This document shows positions 26,246 through 34,696 of a DNA stretch of 64,000 nt, piece by piece; the first letter of the stretch is position 1, and the number at the start of each line of letters is the position of its first letter. A model generated the notes under the pieces. The model was not told the origin of the DNA. It ran no database searches and saw only the letters and a list, made by a program, of their open reading frames with translations. The stretch comes from Salinigranum rubrum (GTDB lineage Archaea > Halobacteriota > Halobacteria > Halobacteriales > Haloferacaceae), in NCBI RefSeq assembly GCF_002906575.1, contig NZ_CP026311.1:124001-188000 (forward strand). The letters are read 5' to 3'. The translations under genes and the position numbers were made by a program.

Positions 26246-26506
26246 AGAGGAATTGAGGGCGAGAGTGAGTATCTGGAGACGGTGAAGCAGGCGCACGATC
26301 GGATGAAGGAGATTTTCGAGTTCGGGCACACTTCCAGTGGGACGGGATTAGGACTGACGCTGGTCCGGAAGGTTGTCTGCATCCACGGCGGAGAGATCAA
26401 TGTGAACGAGGGTGAGTCTGGCGGTGCCCGTTTCGAGATTACCCTCCCTGCGCCCGACGTGATCGACCATGTTGACGAGGCACGAGGTTCGGAATTGTTC
26501 CACTGA
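26246..26506 (+). pseudogene. Internally deleted sensor histidine kinase remnant
   Basis: The frame reads EGESEYLETVKQAHDRMKEI (region just after the phospho-His helix of a HisKA domain) and passes directly into SSGTGLGLTLVRKVVCIHGG and EINVNEGESGGARFEITLP, the G2 box and end of a HATPase domain. The N box, G1 box and everything between are missing, as is the N-terminus. This is a deletion relic, possibly left by the recombination that joined the metal region to the plasmid-maintenance region. Confidence 0.7.
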
Positions 26507-26531
26507 ACCACTGCGAGGATGACACACGCCC

Positions 26532-28145
26532 CTACAGGTAGTCGTTGAGGGTTTCGTAGGCATCCTCGGGATACTGATTCGGTTCTGCGACCGCCCAGAG
26601 CTCGTTCTTCGTCGCGGCCTTCGGTGACGCTCCATCCTCGATGTGTTCGCAGAGGATGGTGAGATTCCGGGTCGACAGCGTCGGCCAGGACTCGTTCTGC
26701 CGCGTCTGGTGAGCGAACTGGACGATCTTCCGGAGCGTCGGGCGGTCCACCACGACGTCCGTACTGTTCACCTGGCGGTCGAGCGTCTCGACTTCCTCCT
26801 CAACGTCCTGGATGTAAGGCTGCTCAAACGCTCGGAACCGACCACGGGTGGCGGAGTTCATCGGCTCGGAGTCGCGGTACTCTCTGGTGGGCGGGTTCAT
26901 CGTGATGACGAGTCGCGCAGAGGGGTGGGGCTCAACGAGTTCCCCGTGGGATTTGACGAGGAGCGTCCCCTCGTTCAGGAGCCGGTGGAGTGCGATGGCC
27001 GCGCCAGCCTGCATGACGGGGAACTCGTTGATGACGATGGTATCGCCGTTCAGCAGTCCTTGTTTCACGGCGCCGTTGCGGGGCACGATGACGTCGCCGT
27101 CGGGAACGAGCGGCCCGAAGAGGTCCTCGGGTTCAGTCGCTCGATCGACGTCGATGGACTGGTAGCCACGGTTCGTCTTGTGGCAGAGGTACTTGAGCAG
27201 GTAGTTCTTCCCCGATCCCCGGGGGCCAACAACTCTAACGGGGACGAGTCCACGGGCGAGTTTCTTCGCGATGAGTTCGTCGAGCGGGAGCTGGAGGCGG
27301 GGGTCGATGGGAACGGCCGGTGGGATGACCTCACCGTGTTCGTCGACAGGGAGAGCATCGTAGCTCGCATCGGGATGGGTCGCGGCCTTCGGGACGCTGG
27401 GATGGTCGGGGTTGTCGAGGATGTGGAGACCCGTAGGGACGGGAGTCCCGGCGTTCCGACCGATGCTGGAGACGTACATCCCACGTTCGTCGTCGGGGTC
27501 CCAGCCTTCGGCTAAGAAGCGCGGTTCGCCGACGGATTCGGTGACGAGCGAGAGGTCGGTGACGCGGGCTTCACCGAGGCCGGTGTCTGGATTGCTCCGT
27601 TGGCTGTAGAAAGCGGCGGCTCGCTGTGCGAGGCGGTGCCCCACGGGGACGTGTCGCTGGGCTTCTTTGAGGAGATTCTCGGCGCGGCTTTCGGTGAGGG
27701 TTCCGGTGAGGCCGGCGATGTCGTCGGTGCTGGCGTTCGCGAGTGCGGTGAAATCATCGTAGCCGGCGTCGTGGAGGGCGTCGTTGATCGAGTCGGTGAC
27801 GACGCTGATGACGCGGAAGTCTGCGCCGGTGTCGTGTTGGAGTTCGCCGAAGGCGTCGGTGATGACCTGTGGTTCGGGCCCCTGTGGTGAGACACCGGCG
27901 ATAGTGGCGCTTCCGCTCTGTGACCGATTCAGCGTGTAGATGCCTGCGTCTGCGCCGTCGTCGATGAGGTCGGCGGCGTCCTGGTCGGAGAGGTCGGCGT
28001 AGTCGGAGACGCGGAGGGTGACGCGTTCGACGGGGATGTTTCCGCCTTCGCGCTGTAGGAGTCGATTCACGAGGTGTGAGAGGATGACCTGCTCCTCGGG
28101 GCTGTCTGGACTGTCGGGACTACCGGATGTCGTGGTTGAGGACAT
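26532..28145 (-). CDS. MoxR-like AAA ATPase with N-terminal DNA-binding-like region
   Basis: This 537-residue protein has an N-terminal region with a helix-hairpin-helix-like segment (YDDFTALANASTDDIAGLTG). The AAA domain (about 290-490) has Walker A VVGPRGSGKNY (307-314), Walker B DTIVINEFPV (368-377, with Asn-Glu instead of Asp-Glu), sensor VITMNP and arginine-finger-like RGRFRAFEQPY. The layout matches MoxR/CbbQ-type remodelling ATPases. Its partner is probably the 533-residue protein encoded just upstream. ATG 28145 (MSSTTTSGSPD) is chosen; the upstream frame to 28280 covers the promoter element. Confidence 0.85.
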   Translation of the reverse strand: MSSTTTSGSPDSPDSPEEQVILSHLVNRLLQREGGNIPVERVTLRVSDYADLSDQDAADLIDDGADAGIYTLNRSQSGSATIAGVSPQGPEPQVITDAFGELQHDTGADFRVISVVTDSINDALHDAGYDDFTALANASTDDIAGLTGTLTESRAENLLKEAQRHVPVGHRLAQRAAAFYSQRSNPDTGLGEARVTDLSLVTESVGEPRFLAEGWDPDDERGMYVSSIGRNAGTPVPTGLHILDNPDHPSVPKAATHPDASYDALPVDEHGEVIPPAVPIDPRLQLPLDELIAKKLARGLVPVRVVGPRGSGKNYLLKYLCHKTNRGYQSIDVDRATEPEDLFGPLVPDGDVIVPRNGAVKQGLLNGDTIVINEFPVMQAGAAIALHRLLNEGTLLVKSHGELVEPHPSARLVITMNPPTREYRDSEPMNSATRGRFRAFEQPYIQDVEEEVETLDRQVNSTDVVVDRPTLRKIVQFAHQTRQNESWPTLSTRNLTILCEHIEDGASPKAATKNELWAVAEPNQYPEDAYETLNDYL

Positions 28146-28177
28146 GGGGTTAAGTTTGCGAGGCCGAGTCTGTTCGG

Positions 28178-28209
28178 CTCCTCCACGCTTCCGGGAGCGA
28201 CAAACGATA
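28178..28209 (-). promoter_or_regulatory. GGGAGACAAA-type promoter element, copy at moxR
   Basis: CTCCTCCACGCTTCCGGGAG followed by CGACAAACG lies 33-64 bp upstream of the MoxR ATG (28145). Relatives at 30281, 35155 and 40695 share the CTCC-N11-GGGAG-ACAAA plan: on the minus strand a TTTGTC TATA-like core followed by an inverted repeat. Confidence 0.6.
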
Positions 28210-28322
28210 CTCAATTCGCCTCCGGCCACGTGCAACGGTCGGTGGCTGGAGGCGGCCTCCGGTGACTCGAGAGAGGCCATCTGCGGTGCGTTCGAGACGC
28301 TTTCGGGCCCGCTGTGAGTGGG

Positions 28323-29924
28323 CTAGGCGTCGCCAAGCCGCTGCTGGAGTCGGTCTTGGACGCGCTGGGCCTGCTGGTCGGTGAGGTCGGCTTCGGTATC
28401 GACGCTGATGCCGGGAATATCGACGATGTCCTCGAGAGCGTCTGAAAGCGTCTGTTGACTCTCAGGGAGAACTCGTTCGGCATCCGTATCGGCTCGCCGG
28501 TCGTGTTCCTGCATCGCCAACTGAATCATCATCGCGGGCTTCCTGAACAGTTCTCCGGCGACTTCGAGATACTCCTGATAGGAGTCCGAGGCCTTCGAGC
28601 CGTCGTATTCCTCAAGGAGTGCGATGAGCAACGAGAGCTGGATGTTGAAGACGGTGGGGCGGTGTGCGGGCTTGGCGATTGAGGTTACACGCACGGCGGC
28701 GCGCTCGGCGTATTTGAACGCGACCCCCCAGTAGGTGTAGCAGTCTTCGAGCGAGAAGGGGAGGTCGTCGAAGTCGTAGGCGATGGCGCGGGTCCGTCGG
28801 ATGGCGGTATCGACTTCGATCATCCGCGTGTCGATGTCGTCGTAGATGTTCCGCCACCACTCGCTGATCGGAACGCGGCCCTGTTTGCGCTCGTGGGCGG
28901 CGTTCGTCGCCTGCCCGTAGTGGCGTCGCGTGTAGCGCTCACCCATATCGGGGAGGACTGTCCCCGAGTCGGGGAAGAACAGGATGGGCCTCGCCCAGAG
29001 TGTTTGCGTGCCTCGGAAGTCGTACCCGGTTTGAAACCCGCCGTAAACAACTGTCTCCGGGGCATCGGAGTCGGAGTGGGAGTCGGTCTCTGTATCACTC
29101 GTGTCACTGTCGGCCTGAGCGGTGCTGACGACGCTCGTGATACCGCCTTCGTCGACGGCGTCCTCGAGGTCTGCTTCCCCACCGGAGACGACGTGGCGGA
29201 GGCTGGGACAGATGACGACCATTTTGAGCAGGCCGCCCCAGTCGCGGTAGGATACCCATCCGAAGGCGTCGGTTTCGCCCCGTTGCTGGAGTGCACTGAT
29301 GATGGGGAGATACGCGTCCTGTGGGTTGATGATGCTGTAGGAGTCGCTGGCGATCTGCCAGCGGAATTTGACATCGTAGCCCAGGGCGTTCAATGCTTTC
29401 CGGCGGTCGTCGACGATGTCCTTGTGGTCACGGACGCGAACGACGGCGTCGGCGCTACTCCCAGCGGCGAGGTCCTCGAGTGAGCGATCAGTGGCGGCTT
29501 CGAGGGCGTCGATATCGAGGCCATGCACATCGCGGATGGCGGTGGTATCGACGCGGCCGCTCGATTCGACGAAGTCGTTGGTCGCCCAGAGTTCACCTGG
29601 ACTGGCCTTCGGCAGGACGCGAATCGCCTCTTTGAATGAGCGAGGTGAATCGGCGAGACACCGGGTTTCCGGTGGGATTTCATCGGGATACGACCCGCTG
29701 TCGGTCTCGGTGAGGCCGGCAAATTTGATGTCGGTCTCTCGGGTGAGGAGGTCGGCCAGGGCGACGGCTGGGCGGTCGGTCACCCCGGACGCGTCCCCGC
29801 TGTTCGCGTGCTGGGTTTCGTTAGTTTTCGTATTCTTGCCCTCGGCCGTGGCTTCGGTTTCAGTCTCGGTCTCGGTCGAGGTGGGCGATTCGGTATCGGA
29901 CGTGGTGGTGGGTTCTGTGGACAT
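28323..29924 (-). CDS. Uncharacterised plasmid protein, possibly DUF932-related
   Basis: This 533-residue acidic protein has no clear family. An N-terminal Ser/Thr/Glu-rich tail (1-50) precedes a region whose YDVKFRWQIASDSYSIINPQ, DAYLPIISALQQRG and FGWVSYRDWGGLLKMVVICP resemble the core of the phage/plasmid DUF932 proteins, which are often found beside MoxR-like ATPases. That link is my inference. The rest is mostly helical, with a conserved Tyr/Trp-rich part (ISEWWRNIYDDIDTR, DCYTYWGVAFKYAERA). It is encoded directly before moxR (177 bp gap holding another promoter), so the two probably act together. Confidence 0.5.
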   Translation of the reverse strand: MSTEPTTTSDTESPTSTETETETEATAEGKNTKTNETQHANSGDASGVTDRPAVALADLLTRETDIKFAGLTETDSGSYPDEIPPETRCLADSPRSFKEAIRVLPKASPGELWATNDFVESSGRVDTTAIRDVHGLDIDALEAATDRSLEDLAAGSSADAVVRVRDHKDIVDDRRKALNALGYDVKFRWQIASDSYSIINPQDAYLPIISALQQRGETDAFGWVSYRDWGGLLKMVVICPSLRHVVSGGEADLEDAVDEGGITSVVSTAQADSDTSDTETDSHSDSDAPETVVYGGFQTGYDFRGTQTLWARPILFFPDSGTVLPDMGERYTRRHYGQATNAAHERKQGRVPISEWWRNIYDDIDTRMIEVDTAIRRTRAIAYDFDDLPFSLEDCYTYWGVAFKYAERAAVRVTSIAKPAHRPTVFNIQLSLLIALLEEYDGSKASDSYQEYLEVAGELFRKPAMMIQLAMQEHDRRADTDAERVLPESQQTLSDALEDIVDIPGISVDTEADLTDQQAQRVQDRLQQRLGDA

Positions 29925-30280
29925 TGGAGTGGAGTGTTTCCTCGTACGAAAAGTGGCAACCGCCAATGGGTGGCTCAGCGGTTGTTGAGAGAGACCGGAG
30001 AACGGAGGTGGAAGTACGGTCGGGGGCAGTGCATCGGTTCGAGAAGAAACGGACGAAGAGAGGTCAGGACAGGAGCCTCAGCGGAGAGGGGAGAGGAGAT
30101 CGGGGTGAACGGGAAAGTGGTGCCTCTGACGAATGGCGTGTCGGTGCGCCCTCTGTAGGGGAGAAAGAACGGAGGGTGTTCCGTTCTGAGGACGGAGGGC
30201 GAGTTGTGGTACGCCCACGCAGAACCGCGCTGAGCCGTTGGTGTCGACACAACGCGCTAGGAGCGCTCCGTGTGGACGTC

Positions 30281-30313
30281 CGCCCTCCACAGCTTCCGGG
30301 GGAGACAAAACGA
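30281..30313 (-). promoter_or_regulatory. GGGAGACAAA-type element before the DUF932-like gene
   Basis: CGCCCTCCACAGCTTCCGGG followed by GGAGACAAAACG. The copy sits 357 bp upstream of ATG 29924, further than the other copies (9-64 bp), directly next to the TCCTACGCAAC inverted repeat. Confidence 0.55.
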
Positions 30314-30314
30314 G

Positions 30315-30362
30315 TCCTACGCAACGGCTGGACCGGCCGGCGAGTGGGTCTGTTGCGTAGGA
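30315..30362. repeat. Inverted repeat TCCTACGCAAC/GTTGCGTAGGA, copy 1
   Basis: Perfect 11-bp arms, TCCTACGCAAC (30315-30325) and GTTGCGTAGGA (30352-30362), are separated by 26 bp. An almost identical structure with 27-bp spacing is at 35198-35246. In both places a GGGAGACAAA element lies just to the left, 10-30 bp away. The spacer sequences differ, so the arms are what is kept, as for a protein-binding pair or RNA hairpin. Confidence 0.75.
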
Positions 30363-30484
30363 ACAAGCAGACTGCAGGCCGCGACTCCCAGCTCGACGGA
30401 CGGGGAGGAGAGGAAGAATCCAAGAGAACGTGTAGAACCCGTATCATACGGGTACTGCTCAGGGGTTGAGAGCGAGCTGTGGCG

Positions 30485-31360
30485 TCAGGCATCATCACCG
30501 TCTGCGAGGGCGCTCCGGAACGTCTGTTGGGCGCTTTCCCCGCCCGTGGCTTCCGAAAGCGTCATTTCCCGGCCACCGTGTTCGGGGATGTACTCTTCAC
30601 CGCCGAAGTACTGGACGAGGCCGGGGCGAGCGGCGGTGAGTTTCTTCGCGGTCGCTTTGCTAATGCCGTTTAATCGCTCGTGGTGACGACCGAAGCAGAT
30701 CCAGCCGGCGAGGTCGCCCATCGTGTCGAACTCGCGGACGAGCGTACTGCGGGCGTTCGAGGGAATGGAGAGGCCCGGAACCCGATACAGGGTACTCGAG
30801 GAGATGGAGTCGGTACTCGGGTCTTCCTCACCGTTCCAGATGGCGAGGAGACGACGGAGGTTGTCGCGCCGGTTGCCGCTGGGCCAGAGGACATCGTCGA
30901 ATTTCTCTGTGAGTGCGATCTCCTCAGCGTACGTGATGGCGTCGAGGTCGACGTTCTCGAGAGCGGGCATAGCCTCTGGACTGGGGGCGGTATTCGCTGG
31001 ATAGTCGCGACCGTCGATGGCACGGACGTAGTCTGGACTCCGGAAGTCGCTCCGCTTGATTTCCCAGGTGTCATCAGTGAGTTCGCGCCGGACGAAGTTC
31101 TCGGCGAACAGGTGGTGGTGTTCGACGGCGTAGTCCACGCCTTTGTACGGGGCGAGGAGCGCGATGGCGAGTTGGCAGGCTTTCTCGTCGGAGGCGTCGG
31201 GCCCCCAATCGAAGCCGCCAGGGGCGACACGATGGACGAACAGATGCTTATCCAGAAGGTTCTCCCCGGAGTAGACGAAGTTGCCTCCGATGGAGCGTTC
31301 GCCTCGGTACGGTTCGGTCTTCCACTTGGTCTTTCTGGAGTAGTCGGTTTTGGCTGGCAT
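30485..31360 (-). CDS. DUF6166-like protein with C-terminal HhH-like end
   Basis: This 291-residue protein has LFVHRVAPGGFDWGPDASDE, KACQLAIALLAPYKGVDYAV and HHHLFAENFVRRELTDDTWE, which fit the pattern of DUF6166 phage/plasmid proteins (W-G, A-L-A-ILL, F-V-L-W). The tail GISKATAKKLTAARPGLVQY looks like a helix-hairpin-helix. It is the last gene of the operon that begins with PCNA. The role may be in replication accessory functions (context inference). ATG 31360 (MPAKTDYSRKT) is chosen. Confidence 0.7.
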   Translation of the reverse strand: MPAKTDYSRKTKWKTEPYRGERSIGGNFVYSGENLLDKHLFVHRVAPGGFDWGPDASDEKACQLAIALLAPYKGVDYAVEHHHLFAENFVRRELTDDTWEIKRSDFRSPDYVRAIDGRDYPANTAPSPEAMPALENVDLDAITYAEEIALTEKFDDVLWPSGNRRDNLRRLLAIWNGEEDPSTDSISSSTLYRVPGLSIPSNARSTLVREFDTMGDLAGWICFGRHHERLNGISKATAKKLTAARPGLVQYFGGEEYIPEHGGREMTLSEATGGESAQQTFRSALADGDDA

Positions 31361-31377
31361 GGTGTGAGGTGAGCTGG

Positions 31378-31632
31378 TTAGCCGGTGGCGTGCTCGGATG
31401 TAGGCGGGCCGGTCGGTGCTGCGCTGTGGTCGCGGTCGTGATAGATGAGGTACTCGTCGCTGCTGAGGAACTCGAGGACGCAGTAGGCACATCCGGCGTG
31501 GTCGGCGGGCCAGCTGTCGAGTCGGTACAGCGTGTGCGAGTTCCACCGACAATACGGACATTTGCGTTGGTCGCCGGACTCGGCTTCGGATTCAACGATA
31601 GCGAGAGGCGCTGCGTAGCGGTCGAGAGCCAT
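31378..31632 (-). CDS. Small zinc-finger protein
   Basis: This 84-residue protein has two CxxC pairs, RKCPYCRWNSHTLYR and HAGCAYCVLEFLS, which form a probable Zn site. No family is recognised. It sits 1 bp downstream of the 31634 gene and 17 bp upstream of the DUF6166-like gene, in the PCNA operon. Confidence 0.75.
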   Translation of the reverse strand: MALDRYAAPLAIVESEAESGDQRKCPYCRWNSHTLYRLDSWPADHAGCAYCVLEFLSSDEYLIYHDRDHSAAPTGPPTSEHATG

Positions 31633-31633
31633 C

Positions 31634-31882
31634 TCAGCCGAGCGCCCCGGTGGGATCGGTGTTGTTCTGGGTGGATTCGCCCGGCGTCCCGGAGATGGAA
31701 TCGTCGTTGAGAGTGAGGTTGAGGTGGTGTTCGCCGACGGGAGTCTCTGGCGTATCGGGATGGAAGACGCGGATGGTGATGGCGTCCTTGCGGGCGGTGC
31801 GGTCGATGGTGACGATGAAGTCGTCGCCGAGGCGAACGTCGGCGTAGGTTTCGCCGTCGCTGAGGGTGGTGAGGGAGTTCAT
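31634..31882 (-). CDS. Small acidic protein of the PCNA operon
   Basis: This 82-residue protein (MNSLTTLSDGETYADVRLGD) is beta-rich, with DDFIVTIDRTARKDAITIRV and GEHHLNLTLNDDSISG. No family is recognised. The start at ATG 31882 avoids a long Arg-rich upstream frame. It is 65 bp downstream of PCNA. Confidence 0.6.
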   Translation of the reverse strand: MNSLTTLSDGETYADVRLGDDFIVTIDRTARKDAITIRVFHPDTPETPVGEHHLNLTLNDDSISGTPGESTQNNTDPTGALG

Positions 31883-31947
31883 GAGGATCTGAGGTAGTGC
31901 ACAGAGTGTGGTGCGTGGCGTGCGATACGACGGGGTGGGCGCGTCGA

Positions 31948-32982
31948 CTAGTCGCTCTGAATACGCGGGGCGAGCATCGCGAGGACGTCGCATTCGCCGT
32001 CGCTGAACTGGTACTCGAACATCATCGGGAAGTCGCCGCCGAAGGTGAGCGTGATCTCCGTGCCCGTGGGGAACTGTTTGGAGATATCGTTGACGTAGTC
32101 GAGGCTGTATAGTGCGTTGCCGTCAGCGGCCGTGAGCGCGACGAGGTCGTCATCCGCGAGTTCGAGACTGACGTTGTCGGTGTCGCCTTCGGCTTCGATG
32201 TAGACGGTGGTCTCGGCCTCGTCACAGCGGAAGCGAATGTGGTCGGAGACCATATCGGCGGCCTTGACGCCACGCGAGATTTGTGCTTCCTCGAGCGTGA
32301 GGGAGATGGGCAGGTCCATCTCGGGGATTTCGGGCTCTTTGCGGATGCTGTCGGGGTCGATGAGCGCCATCGTGAACTCGACGCCGTCGATGTGAATGAC
32401 GAGCTTGAACGACGTGGTGTTGAACGAGAGTTGGACGAGGTCGTTTTTCTTGGCGAGTTTGAGGACTTCCTCGAAGCGTTCGAGGTTGACACCGAGGACG
32501 CCCTCGGTAGCGTCGTAGGACTCGAAAGCGCCGGCTGCGAGAGAGACGTCGTACATCGCGACGTTGGCGGGGTCGACGGCTCGGGTGTGGATACCGTCTG
32601 GGCCGACGCGAATTTTCGCTTCGTCGACGACGGCGCGAAGCGTGCTGACGAATTCCTTGATCGCTCCGCCCTTGATGGCGGCGGTGAACTGCTGGGGCGG
32701 GCTCGTGACGACCTCTGCGTCGTCGTCGCCACCTTCGCTTTCTGGTTCGGCCTCCGTCTCCCCCTCGGTGTCGCTCTCGGCGGCTTCGTCTCCGTCTCCG
32801 TCAGTGTTAGTGTCAGTGTCGACGCTGGGGTCGGATTCCGGTTCGGCTTCTGTTTCGACCCCGGGTTCCGGGTGGGTGTCGATCTCGGATTCTGATTCGG
32901 CTTCAGGTTCGGTTTCAGATTCGACGTCGGGAGTAGTCGCGGGCTGTGCATCGGCGGTGTCGGATTCGATGTTGGTACTCAT
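31948..32982 (-). CDS. pcn: DNA polymerase sliding clamp (PCNA) with acidic N-terminal extension
   Basis: This is a 344-residue protein. Residues 97-344 are a complete PCNA (TAAIKGGAIKEFVSTLRAVV, EAKIRVGPDGIHTRAVDPAN, IDGVEFTMALIDPDSIRKEP, FPMMFEYQFSDGECDVLAML, ending APRIQSD). It is 248 aa long like chromosomal haloarchaeal PCNA. Residues 1-96 are an Asp/Glu/Ser/Thr tail (for example ETEPEAESESEIDTHPEP) absent from ordinary PCNA. The extra tail may repel DNA, mimic DNA or bind partners (inference). A shared palindromic promoter element is 153-181 bp upstream. It is the first gene of a four-gene operon. Confidence 0.93.
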   Translation of the reverse strand: MSTNIESDTADAQPATTPDVESETEPEAESESEIDTHPEPGVETEAEPESDPSVDTDTNTDGDGDEAAESDTEGETEAEPESEGGDDDAEVVTSPPQQFTAAIKGGAIKEFVSTLRAVVDEAKIRVGPDGIHTRAVDPANVAMYDVSLAAGAFESYDATEGVLGVNLERFEEVLKLAKKNDLVQLSFNTTSFKLVIHIDGVEFTMALIDPDSIRKEPEIPEMDLPISLTLEEAQISRGVKAADMVSDHIRFRCDEAETTVYIEAEGDTDNVSLELADDDLVALTAADGNALYSLDYVNDISKQFPTGTEITLTFGGDFPMMFEYQFSDGECDVLAMLAPRIQSD

Positions 32983-33134
32983 CGGTTTCGAGCGTGTTCG
33001 GGTGGTTGGTCTGCGTCGGTGCGGTTCTGGGTGTTCGACCGTGCGTCGGTGGTCGAACTCGGCAGCTCGTCGTGTCGGTTGAGGAGTTGGCGAGCGAGCA
33101 ACGCAGTCACGGTGGGGATGATGCTCATCTCTGT

Positions 33135-33163
33135 CCCCTCACCGCCCTTGGGGGGCCAAAACT
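33135..33163 (-). promoter_or_regulatory. CCCTCACCCCC/GGGGGCCAATACT element, copy a (before PCNA)
   Basis: CCCCTCACCGCCCTTGGGGG followed by GCCAAAACT (33135-33163). Copies b to g are at 42923, 45095, 52718, 54605, 54755 and 56617, always in this orientation relative to minus-strand genes. Read on the minus strand it is a TATA-like AGTATTGG followed by a GC palindrome. Confidence 0.75.
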
Positions 33164-33233
33164 GAGCGTCGGTATCGCACAGGGACGAACCAGCGTTGGT
33201 GAGAGTAATCGCGCAGGACGATACTGAGGCGGT

Positions 33234-33300
33234 GACATCCTCCCCGTCGTAAACGACAGGGCGTCCCACACGGTGGGAATGCCAGTTAGTCGTCGCTGGC
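33234..33300 (-). ncRNA. Candidate guide RNA (omega RNA) 3' end of TnpB element
   Basis: Known TnpB systems use an RNA that begins within the 3' part of tnpB and ends at the right end of the element with a guide taken from flanking DNA. Here the two hairpins follow the tnpB stop (33286) and end near 33234. The RNA is predicted from position and hairpins; the guide would be the bases left of about 33234. Confidence 0.55.
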
Positions 33301-34560
33301 AGTGGGTTTCGACTCTTGGAACGTTGTGAGTGTCATTTGCGAGGGTGTCTCGCTCTGCTCACACTGAGTCGTGGCGGTGTCACAACCGCTCCCGTCCTGT
33401 GGCGAGTCATCGCCTGCGGATTTCCACGGCAGGCTCTCTCCCCACGGGTCTACGCGACGTGCGATGTTCGCACTCGCGTTAATATCTGCTTGGAACGTCG
33501 ATACGTGGCACTCTGGGTTCTTGCATTTGAACTCGGCTTGTCGAGGCCGATACCCGATGTGCTTGCACGAGTGGCACGTCTTCGAGGTGTACTGAGGGTG
33601 GACATATCGTACCGGAATACCGGCGTCCTTCGCCTTGTCTTCGATTCGACCCTGCAACCGAGCGAAGGCCCATGAGTGCAGGCGTCGATTCATGTACTTC
33701 CCGTAGTCCAGCGACTCGCGGATGTACGCTAAGTCCTCCATCACGATGACGGGATTCTCGAACTGGCGAGCGTACTCCACGGACTCACGAGACGCTTTCT
33801 CGATTAGGTCTGTGAGTCGGTTCTGGTAGTACGAGAATCGCTCCTCGACGCGCCACTCAGAAGCGTCTCGCTCTTGCAGGCGTTTCAGGGTCGTGAACAT
33901 CTCTTTGCGGATGCGTTTGGCTTCTTTCCCGTTGATTAACAGAGGCTTCGTGGGGGTGTCGTGTTGGAGGGCACAGCCCGTGACCAACATTGACTCGCCA
34001 ATATCGAATCCAACCCGGGTCGGGGTCTCGGATAGTTCTGAGGTGTCCTTGATTTCGTATTCGACGGTGACGTGGAGCGTCCACGTCTTTCGGTGTCTCT
34101 GCAAGCGAAGTTCGCCTACCTTCGTATTCGACTCCTCATCAAGTAGTTCGATCCACAACTTCTCTTGTTCAGGATTCAGTCTAAGTGGTATCCAGAAGTT
34201 GGTTCCGCGACCGGGTTGTGGAACGTTCCAGCAAATTTCGTATTCACGCGAGGGGTCGCGGTCGAACTTCCCCGCTCGATTCACGAAACGGAGCGGGTGT
34301 TCGTCGTCTAACTCGTTGGCGTTGTACGTGTTGTGGAGTTTGGGGACGTAGGATTTGAGGGCGTCTTTCGCTTGGTACGGTAGGTTGTACGGCGTCACCA
34401 CGTCGTTCGTGGCGCTCATCGTCGTACAGTGTTGCTCGAAGGCGTCGTTGAGCGCGTCTCGGTATTCAGACAGCGTTTGCTGGAGACGTTGCTCTTTACA
34501 CCGTGTGGGTGGTGCGAGCGTGGCTTCCAGTGTTTTATTCGCTGTCTGAGGCGTTGACAT
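33286..34560 (-). CDS. tnpB: TnpB RNA-guided nuclease
   Basis: This 424-residue protein has the RuvC triad D186 (GFDIGES), E275 (VIVMEDLAY) and D359 (FQADINASANIA), and a Zn site between (C329, C332, C346, C351 in CHSCKHIGYRPRQ and CKNPEC). All are intact, so it may be active. The N-terminal wedge region is normal. It is not accompanied by TnpA. A 53-residue gene overlaps its start by 26 bp. Confidence 0.93.
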   Translation of the reverse strand: MSTPQTANKTLEATLAPPTRCKEQRLQQTLSEYRDALNDAFEQHCTTMSATNDVVTPYNLPYQAKDALKSYVPKLHNTYNANELDDEHPLRFVNRAGKFDRDPSREYEICWNVPQPGRGTNFWIPLRLNPEQEKLWIELLDEESNTKVGELRLQRHRKTWTLHVTVEYEIKDTSELSETPTRVGFDIGESMLVTGCALQHDTPTKPLLINGKEAKRIRKEMFTTLKRLQERDASEWRVEERFSYYQNRLTDLIEKASRESVEYARQFENPVIVMEDLAYIRESLDYGKYMNRRLHSWAFARLQGRIEDKAKDAGIPVRYVHPQYTSKTCHSCKHIGYRPRQAEFKCKNPECHVSTFQADINASANIARRVDPWGESLPWKSAGDDSPQDGSGCDTATTQCEQSETPSQMTLTTFQESKPTASDD

Positions 34561-34696
34561 CGTAGCCTTCGGATTCGAGTGCTTTGCGGAGGAGTTCGGG
34601 GTACGCCCGTGAGTGGCGTATTCCGTGGTCGCGGGCGTAGTCCTTCACGGCTTCGTGAAGTGGCCCGCCACGTTCCATATCAAAGTCAGCCCTCAT
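34535..34696 (-). CDS. Small helical protein overlapping tnpB start
   Basis: A 53-residue frame from ATG 34696: MRADFDMERGGPLHEAVKDY, then ARDHGIRHSRAYPELLRKAL and ESEGYDVNASDSE. The Arg/His-rich helical pattern is like a small DNA-binding or RHH/HTH-like protein. It overlaps the tnpB start by 26 bp in another frame, suggesting translational coupling. It may regulate TnpB (inference). Confidence 0.55.
   Translation of the reverse strand: MRADFDMERGGPLHEAVKDYARDHGIRHSRAYPELLRKALESEGYDVNASDSE

Larger units (their letters stand above)
29925..30484. other. Non-coding region with promoter element and inverted repeat
   Basis: These 560 bases between divergent-looking gene ends hold no convincing coding frame on either strand. 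The recognisable content is the GGGAGACAAA element (30281-30313) and the inverted repeat at 30315-30362. A small RNA could be encoded here. Confidence 0.55.

Noticed and set aside
29924-30469. Long plus-strand frame of 181 codons opposite the DUF932-like gene's upstream region.
   Set aside because: Extreme Arg/Gly/Glu bias without fold pattern. The same DNA carries promoter element and inverted repeat. Shadow of GC-rich sequence.
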